Of a DNA stretch of 53,338 nucleotides, positions 1 through 8,791 are shown piece after piece. The position numbers and the translations under genes were made by a program. The notes under the pieces are model-generated. The model saw only the letters and a program-made list of their open reading frames with translations. It did not search any database and was not told the origin of the DNA. Source of the DNA: an uncultured Prevotellaceae bacterium (GTDB taxonomy: Bacteria > Bacteroidota > Bacteroidia > Bacteroidales > Muribaculaceae); contig CAMVKS010000017.1 of the NCBI GenBank assembly GCA_947167995.1, forward strand, positions 1-53,338, read 5' to 3'. Positions within the stretch are counted from its first letter, which is position 1. Each line of letters opens with the position of its first letter.

Positions 1-46
1 AACTCAGTTTATTTGATGATTTATAAAATTTAATGCATCAGTAGTA

Positions 47-77
47 ATTCTGCATCCTGAATTCTGCATTCTGAATA
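47..77. repeat. Degenerate intergenic word repeat
   Basis: Two 14-base units lie in tandem at 47-60 (attctgcatcctga) and 61-74 (attctgcattctga), differing at one base. They sit in the AT-rich spacer after the last gene of the sugar operon. Similar arrays occur at 5401, 7618, 41405 and 51725. Confidence 0.7.
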
Positions 78-79
78 GT

Positions 80-1135
80 TTATCTATAATAAGGATTCCT
101 GATGCCCATAGTTGCCATATCGTGATAGGCACTGTCGAGCAGCATTTTGCATTTCGCCGAAATCAGGTGAGCTGCGTGGTCGTAGTACACTCGTTCGTTG
201 TTCACGAGCTCTGGAACACCACTAAAGTCATGCACCCTTTCCTCGCCGAAGATACTCCTCATCATCCACAGGTCATGCCACGTGAGCCGTGGATTTGTGC
301 CGCATGGAGGCACAATAATCATGTAATGGGTGTGGTTGCGGTTTAGAATGTCCTTGATGGTCCTGAGCTGCGCTTCGACGTCCTCGTCAATGGCCGGCGG
401 GGTAACCGAAGGCAGAACAATGCGCCTGAGCCGCTTCAGCCGCTCGGGGGTGTAGTACTCATCGGGGTTATGTGCAATGATTGAGTCAAACTCGGCATAA
501 TACATCTCGTTGAGATGCCCTATCCTGTTGGGGGCTATACCACTTATTATTCCTTCGTTTTGCACCTGCTTCTCACACAGGCTTGGCATCAAAGCATATT
601 TCACTTGATTCAGGTCACGGAAGGCATTGAGAAACAAGCCATTGACCTTCACCCAATTCAATGCCCCGGTTGCCCGCGGGTGCTGGACAAAAAGAATGTC
701 ATCCTCGCAAGGCTGCCGGTCAAGCATCATTACTTCTATAACAATAAGGGCATTCTTGATGGTGCTGCCGTGATTGTTGAGAAAGCGCATCTTGTTGATG
801 ATGCCTGCGAGCGTCTCGTTCGAGGCATCGAAGTGCAGAATCGAGGCACTGTCGCCCAAATAGGGTTTCCAATAGCTCGCCTTGTAGTTCTGCGACATCG
901 ACGAGCCAAAGATGAAGGAGTCGTAACGATACTGGTCGTTGTAGTGAAGATAAGTCTCTATCGAAGTGAATCCCGCATTGACACCCACTATCACCGAGTC
1001 ACAACCGTGCCCGTCGGACATGACGGGGTCAATGACGTGGAAAGGGTCGACAGTTGCGTAGAATGCCATGAAAAGAAAGACCGGCAAGGCAGCCAGCAGA
1101 GTGCGCAGAACGAATTTTTTTATCGAATCTTTCAT
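80..1135 (-). CDS. SGNH-hydrolase-like membrane-anchored protein, partner of MBOAT acyltransferase
   Basis: 351 aa. A single hydrophobic segment at about residues 9-27 follows a short basic N-terminus, so the rest is probably periplasmic and anchored in the inner membrane. The motif FIFGSSMS near residue 75 resembles the nucleophile block of SGNH/GDSL or AlgJ/DltD-like proteins, and YYDHAAHL near the C-terminus resembles the Asp-x-x-His block. The gene starts 6 bases after the MBOAT gene ends, which is the usual pairing in which the MBOAT protein moves an acyl group across the membrane and the SGNH-like partner transfers it to a glycan. It is the last gene of the dTDP-sugar operon. The acceptor is unknown; assignment to the SGNH fold rests on two short motifs. 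Confidence 0.6.
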   Translation of the reverse strand: MKDSIKKFVLRTLLAALPVFLFMAFYATVDPFHVIDPVMSDGHGCDSVIVGVNAGFTSIETYLHYNDQYRYDSFIFGSSMSQNYKASYWKPYLGDSASILHFDASNETLAGIINKMRFLNNHGSTIKNALIVIEVMMLDRQPCEDDILFVQHPRATGALNWVKVNGLFLNAFRDLNQVKYALMPSLCEKQVQNEGIISGIAPNRIGHLNEMYYAEFDSIIAHNPDEYYTPERLKRLRRIVLPSVTPPAIDEDVEAQLRTIKDILNRNHTHYMIIVPPCGTNPRLTWHDLWMMRSIFGEERVHDFSGVPELVNNERVYYDHAAHLISAKCKMLLDSAYHDMATMGIRNPYYR

Positions 1136-1141
1136 AGCGTT

Positions 1142-2539
1142 CTAAAATTGAAAATAAATATATTGTATGTCGGCTTTCGCTCCATAGAAAGCGATGAGGA
1201 ACAACAGTCCCCAGTATATCGTCCATCTTAAAATGGTGGGCATTTTCAGGGTCATGATGGGGAATTCCTGACGGCGTCCAAGCCACTCCACAACCACCAG
1301 AGGCAAGATATAGTACAGTGCCGTGATTCCCATGGGAACCGAGAGATAAGACCCATGAGCAAGCACGCCAAGGCACTCGTTCAAATGAGAAATATTAGGA
1401 GAGCGGAAAGACAGGAATATAAGGGCAAAAATCAAGAATGTGAGCACACACCGTGGGATGTCACGAAGCCGAGCATGAGGAGTATAGCTTTTCTTCTTGA
1501 GGAAGACAAACGGCAACAGCATGAGTCCATTGACGGTACCCCAAATCACAAACGTCCAGTCGGCACCGTGCCACAAGCCTGAGATGGCGAAAACTATCAT
1601 GATGTTGATGCAGGTGCGCCACTTGCCACGCTTCGAGCCTCCCAAGGGGAAATAAACATACTCCCTGAGCCATGTCATGAGCGAGATGTGCCATCGCTGC
1701 CACAGCTCCTTCATGTTGCGAGAGAAGAAAGGATAGTTGAAGTTGGCAATAAGCCTGATGTTGAAAAGACGCGCCGAACCGATGGCGATGTCGCTATAGC
1801 CCGAGAAATCGGTATAGATTTGAAATGCGAAGATTATCGCCGCCATGACGATAGAGCCAGAGCTCATCACCGAGGGGTGATAGAGCAGGTTGTCTACATA
1901 GCCCGCAAGATTGTCGGCGATGACGAGCTTCTTCACCAGTCCCCACAATATCTGCCGCATGCCAATCACAGCGTTGTAGTAGTCAAACGACTTCTTCTTC
2001 AGGAATTGGGGCAGCAGGTTTTTAGCTCTTTCGATGGGACCTGCCACCAGCTGGGGAAAGAATGCTATGTAGACAAAGAATGCCACAATGTTGCGCGTGG
2101 GCTGCACTTTGCCTTTGTAAACGTCAAGACTGTAGCTTATCGCCTGTAGGGTGTAGAACGATATTCCCACAGGGAGCAGGATGTTGAGGGTGGGCCAGTC
2201 GGGATTGGTGCCAAATAATCGTAAGATGTCGGCACAAGAGTCTCTGAAGAAGTTGAAATACTTAAATGTCGCAAGAATGCCCAAGTTGACAACAAGATTT
2301 AACGCGAGCCACGCCTTGGAACGCCTTGAATGGTCGTTCTTTATCACCAAACCTGTGAGGAAGGTGGTTGCCGAGGTTATGAGAATCAGCGCTAAAAATC
2401 TCCAATCCCACCATCCATAGAAGATGTAGCTTGCCACAAGAAGAAACAGATTCTGCCACAACAATTTGTTGCGCAGAATCCAATATCCGGCAAACACTAA
2501 AGGTAAGAACAGGGCGTATATGTAGCTGTCAAATTGCAT
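1142..2539 (-). CDS. MBOAT family membrane-bound O-acyltransferase (AlgI/DltB-like)
   Basis: 465 aa, very hydrophobic, with about ten predicted membrane segments. It carries the MBOAT hallmark LWHGADW with the catalytic-type histidine at about residue 324, and the upstream WQRWHISLMTWLREYVYFPL-type block seen in AlgI and related O-acyltransferases. Members pass acetyl groups from cytoplasmic acetyl-CoA to exported polysaccharides or teichoic acids. The gene lies 18 bases after the aminotransferase gene and 6 bases before the SGNH-like gene, so all three are probably co-transcribed with the dTDP-sugar genes. I infer that it acylates a surface glycan containing the amino sugar made by this operon. 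Alginate itself is unlikely, since no alginate genes are visible. Confidence 0.85.
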   Translation of the reverse strand: MQFDSYIYALFLPLVFAGYWILRNKLLWQNLFLLVASYIFYGWWDWRFLALILITSATTFLTGLVIKNDHSRRSKAWLALNLVVNLGILATFKYFNFFRDSCADILRLFGTNPDWPTLNILLPVGISFYTLQAISYSLDVYKGKVQPTRNIVAFFVYIAFFPQLVAGPIERAKNLLPQFLKKKSFDYYNAVIGMRQILWGLVKKLVIADNLAGYVDNLLYHPSVMSSGSIVMAAIIFAFQIYTDFSGYSDIAIGSARLFNIRLIANFNYPFFSRNMKELWQRWHISLMTWLREYVYFPLGGSKRGKWRTCINIMIVFAISGLWHGADWTFVIWGTVNGLMLLPFVFLKKKSYTPHARLRDIPRCVLTFLIFALIFLSFRSPNISHLNECLGVLAHGSYLSVPMGITALYYILPLVVVEWLGRRQEFPIMTLKMPTILRWTIYWGLLFLIAFYGAKADIQYIYFQF

Positions 2540-2557
2540 TGACTTGTGAAGCGCTGC

Positions 2558-3682
2558 TTAACCTTTAAAGTTGTTGATTATCTGAGCAATCTGCTTCGCA
2601 TCGTCGGCTGTGATGGGATAGCCTATGGGCAGGCTGATAGCCTGGTCGGCAATTTCGTTGGTCACGGGCAGCTTATAGGACTGGAAACGTCGGTAGCAGG
2701 GCTGACGGTGAGGTGGTGTGGCATAGTGAATGTCGGTCATGACACCATTTTTCTCAAGATAGGCACGCATTTCGTCACGTTTCTCAACCCTGATAACATA
2801 CTGATGCCAAATTTGTATCATGTCGTCGAAGATGTCGGGCTTCCTCACCAATGGATTGGTGATGTTTTGGTCATAGGCCAAGGCTGCATCGTGGCGACGC
2901 ATATTCTCCACATTGAGGTAGCGCAACTTCACGCGAAGCATGGCGGCCTGAATCTCGTCGATGCGGCAGTTGAGACCCATATAGATGTTGTGATAGCGTG
3001 TGTCGCTGCCATAGTTGGCGATAGCTCTGATAGCCTTGGCGAGGTCTTCATCGTTGGTCACCACAGCACCCGCATCGCCCAGAGCCCCAAGGTTCTTGGT
3101 GGGATAAAAGCTGATTGCACTGGCATGGCCCAATCCTCCTGTTGTAGAGGTTCCGTTGATACCTGGTATGTGAGCCTTGGCGCCTATTCCTTGCGCGTTG
3201 TCCTCTATAATCTTGAGGTCATAGCGTTTTGCCACTTCCATGAGCTGCTCATCCCAGCATGGAGTGCCGTAGAGATGAACAGGCATGATAGCCGTCACCG
3301 CAGGGGTGATTAGGTTTTCAAGAAGCGAAGAGTCGAGATTCATGGTGTCGGGGCGTGCATCGCACAAGCATGGTGTCATTCCATTATCGCTAATTGCGAG
3401 TACCGAGGCTATATAGGTGTTGGCGGGCACTATCACATGGTCCTCGTTGTGTAACACTCCGAGTTCAATGTAAGCTCTAAATATGAGTCTTAGTGCGTCA
3501 AGTCCATTGCTCACGGCGATGCAGTATTTAGCCTCACACAATCCTGCTATTTCCTGCTCAAGCAGGTTGGTCTGCTCACCACGCAGGTACCGTCCCGATT
3601 TAATCACATCGCAGGCTGCCTCTTGCAGCTGCTCCATATATGGCTCGTTGGCCTTTGCCAGGTCAAGGAATTGATATTTCAT
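2558..3682 (-). CDS. DegT/DnrJ/EryC1/StrS-family dTDP-3-keto-sugar aminotransferase (FdtB/QdtB-like)
   Basis: 374 aa, full length for the family. The PLP-binding lysine is in SFYPTKNLGALGDAGA at residue 196, and IEDNAQGIGAK and MGLNCRIDEIQAA are classic DegT/StrS motifs. The order RmlA, RmlB, FdtA-type ketoisomerase, aminotransferase matches the routes to dTDP-3-amino-3,6-dideoxy hexoses such as dTDP-Fuc3N or dTDP-Qui3N, in which this enzyme would aminate C3 of the keto sugar using glutamate. The start codon overlaps the stop of the upstream cupin gene by 4 bases, indicating translational coupling. Which epimer is made cannot be told from sequence alone. No obvious FdtC/QdtC N-acetyltransferase is present in the window. 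Confidence 0.85.
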   Translation of the reverse strand: MKYQFLDLAKANEPYMEQLQEAACDVIKSGRYLRGEQTNLLEQEIAGLCEAKYCIAVSNGLDALRLIFRAYIELGVLHNEDHVIVPANTYIASVLAISDNGMTPCLCDARPDTMNLDSSLLENLITPAVTAIMPVHLYGTPCWDEQLMEVAKRYDLKIIEDNAQGIGAKAHIPGINGTSTTGGLGHASAISFYPTKNLGALGDAGAVVTNDEDLAKAIRAIANYGSDTRYHNIYMGLNCRIDEIQAAMLRVKLRYLNVENMRRHDAALAYDQNITNPLVRKPDIFDDMIQIWHQYVIRVEKRDEMRAYLEKNGVMTDIHYATPPHRQPCYRRFQSYKLPVTNEIADQAISLPIGYPITADDAKQIAQIINNFKG

Positions 3683-4125
3683 TTTTCTCTTTTAATAGAT
3701 GTTAGTGTAAGGAATTCATCATAGTCGCGCACATAGTCGGCTTCATCATAATGCTCCGAAGCCATCACAAAGCACACTGCTCCTGATGAGAAATTATTAA
3801 TAACCCTCCAGATGCCAGGCACAATTAACAGTCCTTTATATGGTCGATTGAGGGTGACTGTGCGCTGATTAACTCCATCATCAATGATGACATCAAAAGA
3901 ACCGCTTATGGCCAAAATAAATTGCTTGAGTTGCTTGTGCGAATGCCCACCTCGCTCTTCGCCACCAGGCACATCATAGAGGTAATACACACGCTTAATG
4001 TCGAACGGAATCTGCACGCCACTTTCCACAACCGAGAGATTGCCATTTTCATGGTGATGCTTATCAAGTTCAATCACTTGGCATTGGTTAATGTTTGAGC
4101 TCTTATGTAGATTTGTTTCAACCAT
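3679..4125 (-). CDS. FdtA/QdtA-like sugar 3,4-ketoisomerase (WxcM-like cupin)
   Basis: 148 aa, a single cupin domain of the WxcM/FdtA family. The signature VYYLYDVPGGEERGGHSHK keeps the paired histidines (GHSH) that the characterised dTDP-4-keto-6-deoxyglucose 3,4-ketoisomerases use, followed by SGSFDVIIDDG. The expected reaction moves the keto group from C4 to C3, giving the substrate for the following aminotransferase. It overlaps the upstream cupin gene by 8 bases and the downstream aminotransferase gene by 4. Of the two tandem cupins, this is the one with the canonical motif, so it is the better candidate for the active ketoisomerase. Whether it gives the galacto (FdtA) or gluco (QdtA) product cannot be read from the sequence. 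Confidence 0.82.
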   Translation of the reverse strand: MVETNLHKSSNINQCQVIELDKHHHENGNLSVVESGVQIPFDIKRVYYLYDVPGGEERGGHSHKQLKQFILAISGSFDVIIDDGVNQRTVTLNRPYKGLLIVPGIWRVINNFSSGAVCFVMASEHYDEADYVRDYDEFLTLTSIKREK

Positions 4126-4519
4126 TTTTTATTTTCTTGAACTCGTTAAAATCTTCGATATAATCTTTGGGGTCGTAAGCAGTATTACTCAGCACCATGG
4201 CCACCGAGTTGGTCGAAAAATTGTCTATTGCTCGCCAAGTCATGTGCGGCACATACAGCCCATAGTAGGAACGAGCCATGTGATAACGTTTTTCTCCGCT
4301 TCCGTCGTTGAGTACCACATCAAAACTACCTGATAAAGCCACAATAAATTCGTCTTGCTCGTGAAATGCATGTCCTTCGCGATACATTCCGCCTGGCACA
4401 TCATAAATCCAGTAGCAACGTTTCACCTCAAACGGCACATGACTCTCGCTCTCGATGAACGATAAATTGCCACGCGGGTCGCATATCTTGGGCAGGTTTA
4501 TTAACTTTGGTTTTATCAT
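4118..4519 (-). CDS. Second WxcM/FdtA-like cupin, diverged active-site motif
   Basis: 133 aa, clearly homologous to the next gene: both share the [11 protein letters not shown]-type start region, YxxYDVPGG and SGSFDV. Here the metal-free active-site stretch reads [10 protein letters not shown] instead of RGGHSHKQ, so the second histidine of the family pair is replaced by Phe with a His one residue later. That may mean altered specificity, a structural partner role, or loss of activity. It overlaps rmlA by 4 bases upstream and the other cupin by 8 bases downstream, so the pair arose or was assembled inside a tight operon. FdtA-family identity is secure; the reaction is not. Confidence 0.75.
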   Translation of the reverse strand: MIKPKLINLPKICDPRGNLSFIESESHVPFEVKRCYWIYDVPGGMYREGHAFHEQDEFIVALSGSFDVVLNDGSGEKRYHMARSYYGLYVPHMTWRAIDNFSTNSVAMVLSNTAYDPKDYIEDFNEFKKIKNG

Positions 4520-5394
4520 ATTTTACCTATCAGGTTAATTAGATATTTACCGTAATCATTCTTTGCCAATGGCTTAGCGAGCTTGCGCAGTTGCCTGTCG
4601 TCAATCCAGTGCTTGCGGTAGGCAATCTCTTCGAGGGCAGCCACCTGCACTCCCTGGCAAGTTTCAACAGTAGCAATGAAATTGCTCGCATCGAGCATCG
4701 ATGCCGGGGTGCCGGTGTCGAGCCAGGCAAAGCCACGACCAAGGGTCTTAACCCTCACTCGCTCTTGGGCGAGATAATGCTGGTTGACGGTAGTTATTTC
4801 GAGCTCGCCACGAGACGAGGGCTTTATGCTCTTTGCCACCTGCACCACATCGTTGGGATAGAAATACAGCCCTGTGACAGCATATTTTGACTTGGGCTGC
4901 GCAGGCTTCTCCTCGATATCGATGGCCTTACCGCTCTCGTCGAATGCTACCACTCCATAGCGCTCAGGGTCTTTTACTGCATAAGCGAACAATGTGGCGC
5001 AACCTGACTGGCTGGTGGTGGCGAGAGCGTCTTTGAGCATGCCGGTGAAGCCCTGCCCGTAGAAGATGTTGTCGCCCAGAACCAGGCACACCGAGTCGTC
5101 GCCTATGAACTCCTCACCTATGATGAACGCCTGAGCGAGGCCATCGGGTGATGGCTGCTCGGCATAGCTGAACTTCACTCCTATATCTTCGCCTGTTCCC
5201 AGCAGTCGCTCAAACTGTGGCAGGTCGTGAGGTGTGGAGATGATGAGAATCTCCTTTATGCCTGCCAGCATAAGCACCGAGACAGGATAATATATCATTG
5301 GCTTGTCGTAGATGGGTACCAATTGCTTTGATATCCCTTTTGTGACAGGATAGAGCCGAGTGCCCGATCCTCCTGCAAGTACTATACCCTTCAT
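4516..5394 (-). CDS. rmlA: Glucose-1-phosphate thymidylyltransferase
   Basis: 292 aa, the normal length. The nucleotide-binding signature [18 protein letters not shown] is at residues 8-25, followed by YDKPMIYYP, and LGDNIFYGQ and [18 protein letters not shown] match the active-site blocks. It joins dTTP and glucose-1-phosphate to give dTDP-glucose and pyrophosphate, the entry step of all dTDP-deoxysugar pathways. It lies 67 bases downstream of rmlB; the spacer carries a degenerate word repeat that ends 6 bases before this start codon. Downstream genes overlap it by 4 bases. Identification is firm. Confidence 0.96.
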   Translation of the reverse strand: MKGIVLAGGSGTRLYPVTKGISKQLVPIYDKPMIYYPVSVLMLAGIKEILIISTPHDLPQFERLLGTGEDIGVKFSYAEQPSPDGLAQAFIIGEEFIGDDSVCLVLGDNIFYGQGFTGMLKDALATTSQSGCATLFAYAVKDPERYGVVAFDESGKAIDIEEKPAQPKSKYAVTGLYFYPNDVVQVAKSIKPSSRGELEITTVNQHYLAQERVRVKTLGRGFAWLDTGTPASMLDASNFIATVETCQGVQVAALEEIAYRKHWIDDRQLRKLAKPLAKNDYGKYLINLIGKI

Positions 5395-5400
5395 TGAGTT

Positions 5401-5432
5401 GTAAGTGTTAAGTAGTAAGTTTTAAGTTTTAA
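5401..5432. repeat. Degenerate word repeat upstream of rmlA
   Basis: The stretch reads gtaagtgttaagtagtaagt and then ttttaagttttaa, i.e. repeated AAGTTTT/AAGTGTT/AAGTAGT words of about 7 bases. On the coding strand of rmlA it reads as AAAACTT words and ends 6 bases before the start codon. It has no hairpin and no promoter match. Confidence 0.55.
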
Positions 5433-5461
5433 ACAATAAGTGTATTGAACCGTGCATTAAT

Positions 5462-6664
5462 TTAACGGTTGCCGTACATCTGCTGGTAATACTTTTGATA
5501 ATCACCGCTTGTCACGTCGTCGATCCACTGCTGGTGGTCGAGGTTCCAGCGAATTGTCTTCTCGATACCCACGGAGAACGGAGTCTCGGGATACCATCCG
5601 AGCTGGGTGGCTATCTTGGTGGGATCGATGGCATAGCGCATATCGTGACCTGGACGGTCGGTGACATAGGTGATGAGATCGTAGTTGATGTCCTCGAGCC
5701 GGCACTTGAGTAGAGCTTGATATTTGGGCTCCTCGCGCATGATGCGCGCGATGGTGTCGATAATGAGCTTGACGATGTTGATGTTGCTCTCCTCGTTGAA
5801 GCCGCCTATGTTGTAGACCTCGCCCGTCTTGCCCTCTCGCAGCACTAAGTCGATGGCCTTGCAATGGTCTTCCACATATAGCCAGTCGCGCACGTTCAGC
5901 CCCTTGCCGTAGACTGGCAGCTTCTTGCCTTCAAGGATGTTGTGGATCATGAGCGGAATGAGCTTCTCGGGGAAGTGATAGGGGCCGTAGTTGTTGCTGC
6001 AGCGGGTGATATTGATGGGGAAGTTGTAGGTGTGGTAGTAGGCCATGACAATCATGTCGGCGCTGGTCTTTGATGCCGAATAAGGCGAACGTGGCGACAT
6101 GGGAGTCTGCTCGGTGAAAAACTCACGGCCGAAGGTCTTGATTTCGTCGTTGCGACCTTCTATAACCTTCTTGAGGTCGTCGCTCACGTGCAGTGGTTGT
6201 GCCTCATCAAAGTCCTTCTCAAGCGAGCCGTAGACCTCGTCGGTCGAGATTTGGAGATATTTCTTGCCGGGCTTGTAGGCAGGTCGTCCATTCTCGTCCT
6301 TGCCGTTGCTCCACGCTTCGCGAGCGCAGTTTAACATGTTCTGAGTACCCAATATGTTGGTTTCGAGGAAAAGCCTCGGATTCTCTATGCTTCGGTCCAC
6401 ATGGCTCTCGGCGGCAAAGTTCACCACGAAGTCGATGTCGTTTTCGTCAAATATCGCCTTCACCACATCATGGTCTTTAATGTCACCCTTCACAAAGGAC
6501 ACATTGGGCATTTCCAGCTCTTCTCTGATGGAGTTGATATTCCCGGCATAGGTGAGTGCGTCAAGGACGATGACCTTGATGTCGCTGCCATGCTTGGATG
6601 TAATATATTTCACATAATTAGCGCCTATGAAACCAGCGGCACCAGTAACAAGATATGTTGTCAT
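5462..6664 (-). CDS. rmlB: dTDP-glucose 4,6-dehydratase
   Basis: 400 aa from the ATG at 6664, which starts MTTYLVTGAAGFIGANYVK with the Rossmann GxxGxxG motif. An upstream in-frame start at 6691 would put the promoter -7 element inside the gene, so I reject it. The catalytic TDEVYG and YSASK motifs are present and the YGPYHFPEKLIP block is intact. Between TDEVYG and FFTEQTP lies an insertion of roughly 30 residues relative to the shortest RmlB proteins. The enzyme uses NAD+ to make dTDP-4-keto-6-deoxyglucose from the RmlA product. It is the first gene of a seven-gene leftward operon. Confidence 0.95.
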   Translation of the reverse strand: MTTYLVTGAAGFIGANYVKYITSKHGSDIKVIVLDALTYAGNINSIREELEMPNVSFVKGDIKDHDVVKAIFDENDIDFVVNFAAESHVDRSIENPRLFLETNILGTQNMLNCAREAWSNGKDENGRPAYKPGKKYLQISTDEVYGSLEKDFDEAQPLHVSDDLKKVIEGRNDEIKTFGREFFTEQTPMSPRSPYSASKTSADMIVMAYYHTYNFPINITRCSNNYGPYHFPEKLIPLMIHNILEGKKLPVYGKGLNVRDWLYVEDHCKAIDLVLREGKTGEVYNIGGFNEESNINIVKLIIDTIARIMREEPKYQALLKCRLEDINYDLITYVTDRPGHDMRYAIDPTKIATQLGWYPETPFSVGIEKTIRWNLDHQQWIDDVTSGDYQKYYQQMYGNR

Positions 6665-6688
6665 AAAAAATACTTTTGTTTTAACCCA

Positions 6689-6719
6689 CAAAAATAACTC
6701 AACTATTTAGAATATCAAA
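6689..6719 (-). promoter_or_regulatory. Bacteroidetes-type promoter for the dTDP-sugar operon
   Basis: On the minus strand TTTG (6719-6716), 19 bases, then TATTTTTG (6696-6689) matches the -33/-7 consensus of the primary Bacteroidetes sigma factor. Transcription would start near 6683, about 20 bases before the rmlB ATG. Confidence 0.7.
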
Positions 6720-6810
6720 ATTCAAATCTGATTTTTAGATTTTATTATTATTTTGATTAATTCCTCTTATATATTTCACAATGAGTGGTCAAGCAATAGC
6801 AGCTTGTCAA

Positions 6811-7611
6811 TCATTTTAATGTATTTACTATAACATCAATCTCACTTGGCATGGCAGGGACATCGATGATTCTATAGGTCGAGTAGTGCCGATGCAGCAC
6901 AACAAGGTGCATGGCACTGATTTTTAATCCATAGCACTTTTCAACAATATATTTATAAAGATTCTGCTGTAAAGCATAGTGCCAGAAACTGCAATCGTAA
7001 ATATGTTCCAAACCATTTATGCCACAAGTTTCAAACTTGTTGCTCTTACACACATGACCGGTTTCGTCAATGAGCGATTTACTGCGCTTCCAGTCGTAGA
7101 ATTCATAGGTGCCGTCGTCGCATCGCGCTATCAGGTCGATGGTTCCGGCCATGCCATGCTCCTCGTCAAAGATTCTCCACTCGGTGCGGAACGGAGTGAA
7201 TCTAACATCGCGAACAAATTTTTTGAAGTATTCTATCTCGGTGCTAATGTCGATAATCTTTTCTTCCTGTATATACTCGCCTTTAAAGGAGAACCGGCAC
7301 ATGGGAGCCATGTATTCATCTCCGTTTAGATACTCCTCGATTTGCTTGTGAAGATGTGTGCCCGCAAAGCTGGCCCTCTGCCCGTCACACGCCCACTGTT
7401 CCTTGAGCTGCTGGGCAGTGATGGGCATGGAGCTTGCCTTGCGCTCGGCCCAGTAGTCGCTGTCGAACGGAACGAAAAAACGCCCGTAGACACTGCTCAC
7501 AGGAGTGAGCTCTCGCACGCCATCAAGAAGATATACATGGCCTTCCTCCTGGAAACTGATGCGCTCGTCCTGGGGGAAAACAATGCTTGAATTATCAAGA
7601 TTTTTTATCAT
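6811..7611 (-). CDS. Orphan PD-(D/E)XK (RecB/Cas4-like) nuclease-fold protein
   Basis: 266 aa. The central region carries GTHLHKQIEEYLNG (the conserved Gly/His helix of RecB- and Cas4-like nucleases), then GMAGTIDLIA and EFYDWK, which together give the D...(D/E)xK pattern of the PD-(D/E)XK superfamily. The N-terminal segment with EGHVYLLDG and LTPVSSV resembles phage and chromosomal exonuclease-like proteins of this fold. No helicase, cas gene or recombinase lies beside it, and both flanks are intergenic spacers. It is probably a single-strand or end-processing nuclease, but the substrate is unknown. It has no signal peptide, so it acts in the cytoplasm. Superfamily call is good; a specific family is not claimed. 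Confidence 0.65.
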   Translation of the reverse strand: MIKNLDNSSIVFPQDERISFQEEGHVYLLDGVRELTPVSSVYGRFFVPFDSDYWAERKASSMPITAQQLKEQWACDGQRASFAGTHLHKQIEEYLNGDEYMAPMCRFSFKGEYIQEEKIIDISTEIEYFKKFVRDVRFTPFRTEWRIFDEEHGMAGTIDLIARCDDGTYEFYDWKRSKSLIDETGHVCKSNKFETCGINGLEHIYDCSFWHYALQQNLYKYIVEKCYGLKISAMHLVVLHRHYSTYRIIDVPAMPSEIDVIVNTLK

Positions 7612-7617
7612 TGCAGT

Positions 7618-7690
7618 AGAGTAGTAAAGTATTTAGAGTAGTAAAAAATTAAGCGCATTCTGAACTCTGCATTCTGCATTCAGCATTCAG
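7618..7690. repeat. Degenerate word repeats upstream of the orphan nuclease
   Basis: Two word arrays are joined here. At 7618-7650 the 11-mer agagtagtaaa occurs twice (followed by gtattt, then by aaat). At 7657-7690 five degenerate heptamers follow each other: attctga, actctgc, attctgc, attcagc, attcagc. The second array is of the same kind as that at 47-77. Confidence 0.6.
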
Positions 7691-8749
7691 CTAAGCATGA
7701 AGAATTTTGTAAACCAACTCACGCAGCAGGGCATTAGAATCCTGCCTCGAGCCCATGCCTTTGCTTTTCACATCACACTCCCTAATCCACGAGATGATAT
7801 TGACACAAGCCGCTGTAGAATAATCACGTGCTGCCTCGCCAATCTTTCTCACACGGTAGGAAGATTTGGTGCCCATAGCTGCCATTATCTCTGCCTCCGA
7901 TTTGCGGGACACAGTGTGATAGACAAGCAGCAGTGAAAAGAAAGAGAATAGCATGCTCACGGTCATCACTGTGGGATTAGCTTTGGGATTCTTCTCGAAA
8001 TAACTTATAATCTCGAAGGCTTTCTTCGCATTGCGCTTAGAAAGTGCCTGCTCAAGCTCAAAATTGTTGTAGTCCTTGCTGATTCCTATGTTGCGCTCTA
8101 TGAGCTCGGGAGTGATGCGGTGATCGTCTTTAACAAGTATCTTGAGTTTGTCGATCTCGGTGTAGAGGCGAGAAATGTCATTGCCCACATTGGAAGCTAT
8201 CATCGACAATGCCTTATCGTCGATAGAGCAGCCCAATGACTTCACATATTCCAGCGCGGCCATCTCAACAGCACGACCTTCACGCAACCTATCGCTGCGG
8301 AACACTACACCCACATTGTTCTTTTTAACTGTATCGACAAAGTCCTTCCCTTTTATCGCCTCGCCCTTGTTGCACACCACAAAGATGGTGCTTGCCAGGG
8401 GCTGAGCGGCATAGTGCTTAAGGACATTGAGTTCGTTGGCATTGCCCTTGTTGTTGAGTTTGCCCACCGTCTGCGCCTCCCTAAGCACGACCACCTGCTT
8501 GCTGGCCATCACGGGAAACTGCTTGCACATGCTAATTACGTTACGGATGTCGGCAACATCGGCGCCATAAACGATATTAAGGTTGAAATCGCGCTCATCC
8601 TCGGTGAGGGCATTGCACACTATCGCCTCCTCAAGACGGTCGATATAGTAGCCTTCCTCGCCATGCAACACATAGATGGGCTTGAAACGCTTGGCGTTGA
8701 TGTCATTGAGCAAACTCAGGAACGTGACATTATCTTTTTTTGCAGCCAT
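7691..8749 (-). CDS. holA: DNA polymerase III subunit delta
   Basis: 352 aa, the usual HolA size. The N-terminus contains KPIYVLHGEEGYYIDRLEEAI, matching the HolA start where the Walker-like region is degenerate. DISRLYTEIDKLKIL and the C-terminal helical domain with PTVMTVSMLFSFF fit the clamp-loader delta fold. HolA opens the beta sliding clamp during loading in the replisome. It is transcribed divergently from the HsdR-N-like gene across 89 bases, the spacer of which contains an 18-bp perfect palindrome. Identification is firm from the whole-length match to family features. Confidence 0.92.
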   Translation of the reverse strand: MAAKKDNVTFLSLLNDINAKRFKPIYVLHGEEGYYIDRLEEAIVCNALTEDERDFNLNIVYGADVADIRNVISMCKQFPVMASKQVVVLREAQTVGKLNNKGNANELNVLKHYAAQPLASTIFVVCNKGEAIKGKDFVDTVKKNNVGVVFRSDRLREGRAVEMAALEYVKSLGCSIDDKALSMIASNVGNDISRLYTEIDKLKILVKDDHRITPELIERNIGISKDYNNFELEQALSKRNAKKAFEIISYFEKNPKANPTVMTVSMLFSFFSLLLVYHTVSRKSEAEIMAAMGTKSSYRVRKIGEAARDYSTAACVNIISWIRECDVKSKGMGSRQDSNALLRELVYKILHA

Positions 8750-8791
8750 ATTATTCTTTTTAACAAAGCAAGATTTCTTGTTTCAAAATTT

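Noticed and set aside
2546-3313. 255-residue frame antisense to the aminotransferase
   Set aside because: Shadow frame: the minus-strand aminotransferase is complete with all motifs.
6665-6691. Nine-codon upstream extension of rmlB
   Set aside because: It would include the -7 promoter element; family start is at MTTYLVTG.
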